Positions 1 to 5,196 of a stretch of DNA of 5,196 nt are shown here, piece by piece. Position 1 is the first letter of the stretch; each line of letters begins with the position of its first letter. The position numbers and the translations under genes were made by a program. Source of the stretch: an uncultured Prosthecobacter sp. (GTDB lineage Bacteria; Verrucomicrobiota; Verrucomicrobiia; Verrucomicrobiales; Verrucomicrobiaceae); assembly GCA_937941745.1 (NCBI GenBank), contig CALDGV010000747.1, positions 1-5,196 of the forward strand, written 5' to 3'. Below the pieces are notes generated by a model. That model had not been told where the DNA came from, did no database searches, and saw only the letters and a program-made list of their open reading frames with translations.

Positions 1-606
1 GAGCTGATCCGGCGCATACTCCTGTAAACCGGTGCCATGCAGATCCGCATGCACCTCCGGCTGATATTCGTCGATCACCGACAGCACCGCGGCGAGCTCC
101 GGCGCATTCTCCGGCTTGTTGATCGTCAAAGACTTCACATCCCAGATTTTTCCCACGCGACCGGTGCCTGCGTAAGGATCAATGCCGTGCTCATTGCGAA
201 AGCGATCCGTGTAAAACATCGCCAGCGGATTCACGCAGGGCATGATGAGCACGATTTGCTTCTTCCGCGTCTCCACCGCGAGAGGGTCATCGCTCAAACA
301 CCACTCCGCGAAGGCCATCGCACCCGTCGTGCCCGTGCGTTCCGGCCCGCTGTGCAGTGTGGTGATGAGACACACCTGTTTATCGACGCTCTTCACCGTC
401 GGGTCGGTGATCTTCAACAGATACACCGGCATGTTTTGCCCGCTCATCCCACGTGAGTCGAGCGTGGCGACCTTTGGATAGGCTTTCCGCCAATGCGCCA
501 GCGTGCCCGCATACTCCTCCCACGTCAGCCGGTGCATCGGCGCATGTTTTTCCTGCGCCATCAGCGGAGAAAAGAGTGCCAAAAAGGTGACTGCAACAGC
601 CTTCAT
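1..606 (-). CDS. Secreted M14-family zinc carboxypeptidase-like protein, C-terminus cut by window edge
   Basis: The first 202 residues are visible; the rest lies beyond the left edge. Residues 1-17 form a signal peptide (short basic start, hydrophobic core, L-M-A before Q18-E19), so the product should be exported. The body resembles the M14 metallocarboxypeptidase fold: a leading Y-x-x-x-L-x-x-W segment (32-39), a strand ending in L-H-S-G-P-E (84-89) where M14 enzymes have the first zinc motif, P-C-V-N-P (123-127) matching the usual M-x-N-P-D-G strand, and D-L-H-G-T (188-192), with H190 the likely third zinc ligand. Two departures stand out: the zinc motif is H85-x-x-x-E89, one residue longer than H-x-x-E, and G-I-D-P-Y (141-145) replaces the usual D-x-N-R substrate-binding element. 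The catalytic glutamate would lie outside the window. The ATG at 606 is favoured because the signal peptide follows directly and it overlaps the upstream stop. The family assignment is fairly sure; substrate and activity are unknown. Confidence 0.8.
   Translation of the reverse strand, partial: MKAVAVTFLALFSPLMAQEKHAPMHRLTWEEYAGTLAHWRKAYPKVATLDSRGMSGQNMPVYLLKITDPTVKSVDKQVCLITTLHSGPERTGTTGAMAFAEWCLSDDPLAVETRKKQIVLIMPCVNPLAMFYTDRFRNEHGIDPYAGTGRVGKIWDVKSLTINKPENAPELAAVLSVIDEYQPEVHADLHGTGLQEYAPDQL
603..606 (-). other. ATGA stop-start overlap between Asp-box protein gene and peptidase gene
   Basis: The TGA stop of the upstream gene (605-603) shares bases with the ATG of the peptidase gene (606-604). 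Such four-base overlaps usually mean translational coupling on one mRNA. The nearest purine-rich stretch, GGAG at 622-619, lies 12 bases before the ATG, farther than a standard Shine-Dalgarno spacing, which fits re-initiation by the terminating ribosome better than independent initiation. Confidence 0.8.
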
Positions 607-1661
607 GGCGCTGGAGCGCTCCAAATCGCTACTCCCATGTGGTAGCGTTGATGATTCTCGCTGGTCTTGGAATACCAGGCTGTCACCAGCTTGCCATCGG
701 CACGCTGTACGGTGCTGGGATAACCACAGTCCGACTCCAGCGTGTTCGCAAGGCGCACAGGCTCTGTCCAGGTTTTGCCTTCATCGGCAGTCATCTTGGC
801 AAGAACTCCAAACTGACCCTTCACCCGACTGCCATAGGCGAGGAGGATGCGCCCATCTTTGAGTCGGAGCAGGTGGCCGTTGATCTCGTTCTTTGCAGTC
901 ACACGATTCGGCTGGCCCCAGGTGACACCGTCGTCCTCGGAGATGAAGAGGTCCATGCCGGTCTGTCGCGCGGCGGCCATCCAGCGTCTTCCGCCAAGAT
1001 GCAGAAGGGTCGTTTCATTGCCCGTCGGATGGATGATCCCGGTGCGCTTCCAGGTGATGCCATCATCATCGCTACGGAAATGCCAGGAGCGGTAGCCTTT
1101 CGTTTTGGTGCTTTTTGAGGGATCCGTGAACTCACCCCCATAGCAGGAGACGTGAAGCGAGCCGTCATCACCCATTTTGATGTCACCAAAGGGGATGTAG
1201 TGCGTCCAGCCAGCGTCAGGAGCGGGGAAATCTTTAATCTGCGACCACGTTTTGCCGCCATCGCTGCTGCGGCAGACCCAGTTGCTGAGGATGTCGTCGC
1301 GGAACACCGGCTGCTTCGGTCGCTGCGGCTGCTTCACGTCTGTCCAGCCGGAGCACAACACGATCAAATCACCGTTCTTCGCCAAGCCGCAGGCGACGTT
1401 CATCCGATTGGTGTGCGGCTCATTGGGGGCAGGAATCCCACGCTTCGTCCAAAACTGCCCATCGGGGCTGTTCCAGCATTCAGCCGCGCCCTCCATCTGC
1501 CCGTGGCTAGGTTTGCCAAAGATGGTCGCATTGATGCTGCCATCGGGCAGCAGGGTGAGGTTTGGCCACGCACAAACATTGTCGATGGCGACAAAGCGCT
1601 GCATTTCCTGGGCAGACAGCGTCGAGCCAAGGGCCAGGAGGAAGAAAAGGAGACGTTTCAT
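603..1661 (-). CDS. Secreted BNR/Asp-box beta-propeller protein (sialidase-like)
   Basis: This is a complete 352-residue protein with a signal peptide at about residues 1-17 (M-K-R, then a Leu/Phe-rich core, ending S-A before Q18). It carries four clear Asp-boxes of the form S/T-x-D-x-G-x-T-W at 132-139, 197-204, 241-248 and 291-298, plus a degenerate one at 64-71 (N-S-P-D-G-Q-F-W). Their spacing of about 45-70 residues fits one per blade of a sialidase-type propeller. The segment D311-C-G-Y-P-S-T-V-Q319 followed by A-D-G-K-L-V-T-A-W-Y is typical of bacterial proteins annotated as exo-alpha-sialidase or sialidase family. The N-terminal R-I-P arginine motif of true GH33 sialidases is not seen; A-W-P-N-L (31-35) sits in its place, so sialic acid hydrolysis is doubtful. 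Seven cysteines follow the signal peptide. It lies 54 bases after the glycosidase-like gene and overlaps the peptidase gene by four bases. The fold is confident; the reaction is not known. Confidence 0.87.
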   Translation of the reverse strand: MKRLLFFLLALGSTLSAQEMQRFVAIDNVCAWPNLTLLPDGSINATIFGKPSHGQMEGAAECWNSPDGQFWTKRGIPAPNEPHTNRMNVACGLAKNGDLIVLCSGWTDVKQPQRPKQPVFRDDILSNWVCRSSDGGKTWSQIKDFPAPDAGWTHYIPFGDIKMGDDGSLHVSCYGGEFTDPSKSTKTKGYRSWHFRSDDDGITWKRTGIIHPTGNETTLLHLGGRRWMAAARQTGMDLFISEDDGVTWGQPNRVTAKNEINGHLLRLKDGRILLAYGSRVKGQFGVLAKMTADEGKTWTEPVRLANTLESDCGYPSTVQRADGKLVTAWYSKTSENHQRYHMGVAIWSAPAP

Positions 1662-1715
1662 GGGCGGAGAAATCAGCAGGAGAAAATGTTGGGCAGCAGC
1701 AAAGCTTTTGAAGCC

Positions 1716-3101
1716 TCAATCAGCAAAGCGCAGCGCATAGATGTCAGCGTCTTTCATGGTAACGCGAAGAACGACCGTTTTCCCATCCAGCTTGGTGACA
1801 TCGAGGGCATTCGCCTCAAACTCATCGCCGTAGATCTCAGCGGACTTGGCAGCAACGGCACCCGTTTTATCCAACGCCTCGATCTGCACGCTGCCAGCAG
1901 CAGATGTAGCGTAGTTAAGCAGCAGCTTCGAGCCGCTGATCTTGAGAGGTTTTGTGGTGAAGCTGCCGCCTTTCGCACCGGCGTGCATGGAGGCAAATCC
2001 CTGCTTGCGCACGGTCAGTCGGCGAATGCGATGATCCGGGTGACGATAGTGCTCACTGATGTAGAGCGACCACTCACCCTCACCGGTGACAACGATTCCG
2101 TTGGCCGTCATGTTGTTGCGGTCCGTCCAGTTTTTCAGATCAGGTCCAGGGCGGACCCAGGCCTCAAGAAACGGCCGATCCCAATGCAACCCGTCGCGGC
2201 TGGACATGAAAACGGCATCGCTCACGCCGGGGCCTTCATGATCAGGCACCTTTTTGCGGCTGGTGATGAAGCGCTTGGGGAAGGAAAGAAAAAGATGCGG
2301 TGCGGTGGGGCATGGGACCGTGGCACTGGTGTAGAAATGCTCCATCGGTACCCCTTCAGCATACTTGTGCGCGACACCATCACTCCAGGCGAGGAAGTCG
2401 CTGGATGTGCAGCTTTGCACGGCCCGAACCTTGTTGCTGAAGATGCGGCTGAAACAGACATAGCGGCTCCGTGTGCCGTCAAAGAAGGCGAGGTTCTGCG
2501 AATCAAAGGCACCTTTGGTGATGACCGGTGTGTCCTTCATTTTTTTCCAACGAATCCCATCGGCGGAGGTGAAGGCGTAAAGGCCGCCTGGGGTCTCGCC
2601 TTGATGCCAGTTTTTGCCGGGCTGCTTCACGCCGCCGAGCGCCTTGTAGCGTTCCGAGGGCTTCGCGTTCGGATTCGCATCCAGGAACGGCGAGAAGTTG
2701 TGCGACTCGACACCCCGCCAGATGACATTGTTTTCCTTGGTGCCGCCTGCCTCGATCAAGCCCAGGTTCGGGCGCACGAAATGGACGCCATCCGTACTTT
2801 CGGCAACGCAGGTGACCTGTGCGTCGCTATGATCACTGCCACCTGACGAGCCACGATAATACATGAGCACCTTTGGGCCGTCCTGGATGACGCTGAAGTA
2901 GGCACAGGTGTGCCCTTCCCAGGGTTTGTCCGTAGTGAGCACGATCTCACGCCGCACTGGCTCATGCAGCTTCAGAGCGAGGCCGTCTTTGCTCGCGACG
3001 AGGTAATCATCGACAAACAACTCCCAGCGCGTGCCGAGATCGAGCGGCGTGGCGGCGGAGGCGAGCAGAGGGCAGAGGATCGAGAGAAGGAGAAGTCTCA
3101 C
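1716..3101 (-). CDS. Secreted glycosyl-hydrolase-like five-bladed propeller protein (GH32/GH43-like)
   Basis: This is a complete 461-residue protein that starts at GTG. An in-frame TAG lies at 3110-3108, no other usual start codon lies between them, and a signal peptide (residues 1-16, R-L-L-L-L-S-I-L core, ending A-S-A) begins at once, so the start is well fixed. A weak AGG at 3109-3107 could serve as ribosome binding site. The mature protein opens with W26-E-L-F-V-D-D-Y33 and H46-E-P-V-R, followed by blade motifs with S-x-D-G-x-x-F/W at 102-108, 179-185 and 301-307, and a D200-S-Q-N-L-A-F-F-D strand. Residues from about 365 on form a separate beta-rich C-terminal domain (F-T-T-K-P-L, then a run ending D-A-D-I-Y-A-L-R-F). 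I know this layout from a large, mostly uncharacterised group in Planctomycetota and Verrucomicrobiota, often labelled glycosyl hydrolase family 32-like or hypothetical. Extracellular glycan cleavage is an inference; catalytic carboxylates cannot be assigned by eye. Confidence 0.85.
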   Translation of the reverse strand: MRLLLLSILCPLLASAATPLDLGTRWELFVDDYLVASKDGLALKLHEPVRREIVLTTDKPWEGHTCAYFSVIQDGPKVLMYYRGSSGGSDHSDAQVTCVAESTDGVHFVRPNLGLIEAGGTKENNVIWRGVESHNFSPFLDANPNAKPSERYKALGGVKQPGKNWHQGETPGGLYAFTSADGIRWKKMKDTPVITKGAFDSQNLAFFDGTRSRYVCFSRIFSNKVRAVQSCTSSDFLAWSDGVAHKYAEGVPMEHFYTSATVPCPTAPHLFLSFPKRFITSRKKVPDHEGPGVSDAVFMSSRDGLHWDRPFLEAWVRPGPDLKNWTDRNNMTANGIVVTGEGEWSLYISEHYRHPDHRIRRLTVRKQGFASMHAGAKGGSFTTKPLKISGSKLLLNYATSAAGSVQIEALDKTGAVAAKSAEIYGDEFEANALDVTKLDGKTVVLRVTMKDADIYALRFAD

Positions 3102-3160
3102 GCCGACCTAAACGCAGCCACGCTCGACTTCTCCCGTGGTCTCGTGGGCAAACCAGCGGC

Positions 3161-5196
3161 TCACCCGATCCTTCCAAGCCCCACAAACACCAGCGTCGGT
3201 TTTCCATCCTCGCGGGCTTGCGGCAAATCGACGCGGAATTCGAGCTGCCAGTCGTTGAGGTCTTCGGGATCGACGAGGACTTGGTTCACGCGCCACGTCT
3301 GGCCGTTGTCGAGGGGCTCGACGTAGGTGTGGCGGCCGTTGCGGGCTTCGTTGTCGAGGCGGATGCGGTCGTGGTCGGTGTAGTAGTCGTCGAGCTCGGG
3401 GAGGTCGATCTGGCCACGGATGAGCTGCTGGAGGTAGCGGAAGATTTCCGTGCGGATGAGCGCGGTGAATTCACGCTTGTTCCGCGTGATGTCGGGGGCT
3501 TCGACGGGCTTTTCCTCGACCTCGTCGGGCTTGTAGTTGGGATCGCGGAGCTTTTCCCATTCATCGAGCAGGCTGGAATCGGTGCCGCGCAGCACACCGG
3601 CGAGCCAGGATTCCATTTCCTGCACGGCTTCGGTTTTGAAAGTCTCCGGCACGGTCTGCGACAGCACTTTGAGCGTGCTGGAAAGGTGACGCAGCAGCAC
3701 GCCCTCGGCGCGGTGGAGGTCGTAGTCGTGGATGTAGTCGGCAAAGCTCCGAAAGTTCTCAAACATCTCCCGCGCGATGCTTTTCGGGCGGATGTTCTCC
3801 TGGCCGACCCACGGGTGCGCATCGCTGAAGGCATTGAAGGTGCTGTAGATGAAATCGCGGCAGGGTTTCGGGTATTCGAGCTCCTCCAGCTTCGCGATGC
3901 GCTCCTCATAGGGCACGCCTTCGTTTTTCATCGCCGCCATGGCTTCGTCCTTCACCTTGCTGAGCTGGCGACGCAGGATGACATCCGGGTTTTCGAGGAT
4001 GGACTCGCAAAGCGTCAGCACATCCGCGGCGTAGGTGGCGGAGGCAGGATCGATCAGCGCCAGCGTGTCGATGAGATACAGCGAGAGCGTGTGATTGAGC
4101 GAGAAGTCGTCCTGTAGCTCCACATTGAGGCGCAGCTTCGTGCCATCGGCCTCGCGTTTCGCGGGCGGGAGGATCTCGACGATCTTGCGCTGCACCAGCG
4201 CCCGGAAAAGCTGCCAGGCCCGCTTTTCGTGCTGGGTCTTCGCGTTCGCCGTCTCATGCGAATCGGCGATGAGCTGGCGCATCGCGGCGCAGGCATCGCC
4301 ACGGCGGCTCAGCACCTGGAGCAGCATGCCGTGGGACACTTGGAAACGAGACACCAGCGGCTCCGGCGAGGCGGATTGCAGCTTTTTGAAGGTGTCCTCG
4401 CTCCAGCCGACAAAACCCTCCGGCGGCTTCTTTTTGACCATCTTGCGCAGCTTCTTCACATCGCCCGCGGCCTTGGCCTCCATCTTCGCGTTCTCGATGA
4501 CGTGCTCCGGTGCCTGGCACACGACGTAGCCCACGTCGTCAAAGCCGCGACGGCCCGCGCGGCCGGTGATCTGGTGAAAGTCACGCGCCGTGAGCGTGGC
4601 GACTTTTTCGCCGCTGTACTTGCTCAGTCGCGTGAGCAGCACGGTGCGGATCGGCACGTTCACACCGACACCTAGCGTGTCCGTGCCGCAGATGACTTTG
4701 AGAAGGCCGCGCTGCGCCAGCTTCTCCACCAGCACGCGATACTTCGGCAGCAAACCGGCATGATGAATGCCCACGCCATGGCTCAGGTACCTTTTGACCT
4801 CCTTGCCATACGGGCTGGTGAATTTCGCCCCGGCCATCAGCTCCTTGATCGAGGCTTTTTCGGCTGCGGAGCAGAAATTCAGGCTCATGAGGTCCTGCGC
4901 GGCCTGGGCGGCCTCGTTCTGCGTGAAGTGCACGAGATAGACGGGCGCTTTGTTCGCCGCGACGAGCTCCTGCAGGGTCACATCGACCGATGTCTGCGCA
5001 TAGCTGAATTCCAGCGGCACCGGCCGCTCATACGAGGCCACCACGGTCGTCTCCGCCTTCGTGAGCCGCGTGAGCTCGTCTTTGAAAAACGCCGATCCGC
5101 CCATCGTGGCCGACATGATGAGGAAACGTGATTGGCTCATCGTCAGCAGCGGCACCTGCCAGGCCACGCCGCGCTCCTTGTCCGAGTAGTAGTGAA
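3161..5196 (-). CDS. Ski2-like DEAD/DEAH-box RNA helicase with DUF3516-type C-terminal region, N-terminus cut by window edge
   Basis: The last 677 residues are visible; the reading frame is open to the right edge. Numbering from the first full codon (5194-5192), the protein begins H-Y-Y-S-D-K-E-R-G, which in relatives follows D-E-F; the broken codon ends in TT, so H1 is probably the last residue of motif II (DEFH). Motif III S-A-T is at 28-30, motif IV (V-Y-L-V-H-F-T-Q) at 85-92, the Ski2-type [12 protein letters not shown] at 142-153, motif V ([12 protein letters not shown]) at 170-181 and motif VI ([10 protein letters not shown]) at 208-217. About 400 residues follow as a mostly helical tail resembling DUF3516, with an acidic stretch near 550-565. 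Family members are ATP-dependent RNA unwinding enzymes of the cytoplasm, akin to Ski2/Mtr4. The Q motif and Walker A lie off the window. A GTG at 5167 is internal, since conserved residues continue upstream of it. Family is confident; the RNA target is unknown. Confidence 0.93.
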   Translation of the reverse strand, partial: HYYSDKERGVAWQVPLLTMSQSRFLIMSATMGGSAFFKDELTRLTKAETTVVASYERPVPLEFSYAQTSVDVTLQELVAANKAPVYLVHFTQNEAAQAAQDLMSLNFCSAAEKASIKELMAGAKFTSPYGKEVKRYLSHGVGIHHAGLLPKYRVLVEKLAQRGLLKVICGTDTLGVGVNVPIRTVLLTRLSKYSGEKVATLTARDFHQITGRAGRRGFDDVGYVVCQAPEHVIENAKMEAKAAGDVKKLRKMVKKKPPEGFVGWSEDTFKKLQSASPEPLVSRFQVSHGMLLQVLSRRGDACAAMRQLIADSHETANAKTQHEKRAWQLFRALVQRKIVEILPPAKREADGTKLRLNVELQDDFSLNHTLSLYLIDTLALIDPASATYAADVLTLCESILENPDVILRRQLSKVKDEAMAAMKNEGVPYEERIAKLEELEYPKPCRDFIYSTFNAFSDAHPWVGQENIRPKSIAREMFENFRSFADYIHDYDLHRAEGVLLRHLSSTLKVLSQTVPETFKTEAVQEMESWLAGVLRGTDSSLLDEWEKLRDPNYKPDEVEEKPVEAPDITRNKREFTALIRTEIFRYLQQLIRGQIDLPELDDYYTDHDRIRLDNEARNGRHTYVEPLDNGQTWRVNQVLVDPEDLNDWQLEFRVDLPQAREDGKPTLVFVGLGRIG

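Noticed and set aside
612..623. A perfect 12-base palindrome (TGGAGCGCTCCA) just before the peptidase start.
   Set aside because: It encodes W-S-A-P near the end of the Asp-box protein, and about one perfect 12-base palindrome is expected by chance in a window of this size. There is no second copy or T-run to suggest an operator or terminator.
1662..1715. The gap between the two propeller genes, checked for a promoter, terminator or small gene.
   Set aside because: It holds only short CAGCAG repeats and an AAAGCTTT palindrome; there is no stem with T-run, no clear -35/-10 pair and no strong Shine-Dalgarno sequence before the ATG at 1661.
1152..2846. A 564-codon open frame on the plus strand running across two minus-strand genes.
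   Set aside because: Its translation shows no recognisable domain or signal, it crosses the short gap between two well-supported genes, and long antisense open frames are common opposite GC-rich coding sequence. The minus-strand frames carry signal peptides and family motifs.
3118..3139. An inverted repeat CCACG ... CGTGG in the gap after the helicase stop.
   Set aside because: The stem is only five base pairs around a 12-base loop and no T-rich tract follows in the direction of transcription, so it does not qualify as an intrinsic terminator.
3218..4117. A 299-codon plus-strand frame rich in Val, Glu and Asp opposite the helicase tail.
   Set aside because: The composition (runs of V, E, A, D, G) is that of a codon-bias shadow, and the opposite strand encodes a clear helicase.
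5165..5167. GTG as a possible start codon of the helicase.
   Set aside because: The frame stays open upstream to the window edge and encodes H-Y-Y-S-D-K-E-R-G, a conserved helicase segment following motif II, so the true start lies beyond the window.

Overview
The window holds four protein-coding genes, all read from the minus strand and packed with almost no non-coding DNA. In transcription order (right to left) they are: the C-terminal two thirds of a Ski2-like DEAD/DEAH-box RNA helicase with a DUF3516-type C-terminal region (cut by the right edge); a secreted glycosyl-hydrolase-like beta-propeller protein of the GH32/GH43-like kind; a secreted BNR/Asp-box (sialidase-like) beta-propeller protein; and the N-terminal part of a secreted M14-family zinc carboxypeptidase-like protein (cut by the left edge). 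I see no RNA genes, mobile elements, CRISPR arrays, long repeats or convincing terminators, and no gene-free stretch longer than about 60 bases.

The organism is probably a member of the Planctomycetota-Verrucomicrobiota group, more likely Verrucomicrobiota. This is inferred from moderately high GC, from two secreted propeller families (a protein opening with a W-E-L-F-V-D-D-Y type motif, and a BNR protein with a D-C-G-Y-P-S-T-V-Q motif) that are expanded in these phyla, and from weak or absent Shine-Dalgarno sequences. It is not a firm taxonomic assignment.

Layout: 5196-3161 is the helicase, which shows motifs III to VI of the second RecA-like half and a long C-terminal region. A 59-base gap follows. 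3101-1716 is the glycosidase-like propeller, which starts at GTG. A 54-base gap follows. 1661-603 is the Asp-box propeller. Its TGA stop overlaps the ATG of the peptidase (606 to the left edge) in an ATGA junction.

The three downstream genes all begin with a signal peptide and look like one transcription unit for handling extracellular or periplasmic glycans and peptides. The helicase is an intracellular RNA-processing enzyme that probably shares only orientation with them. The most unusual detail is in the peptidase: its zinc motif is H-x-x-x-E rather than H-x-x-E, and the usual Asn-Arg substrate-carboxylate pair is missing.
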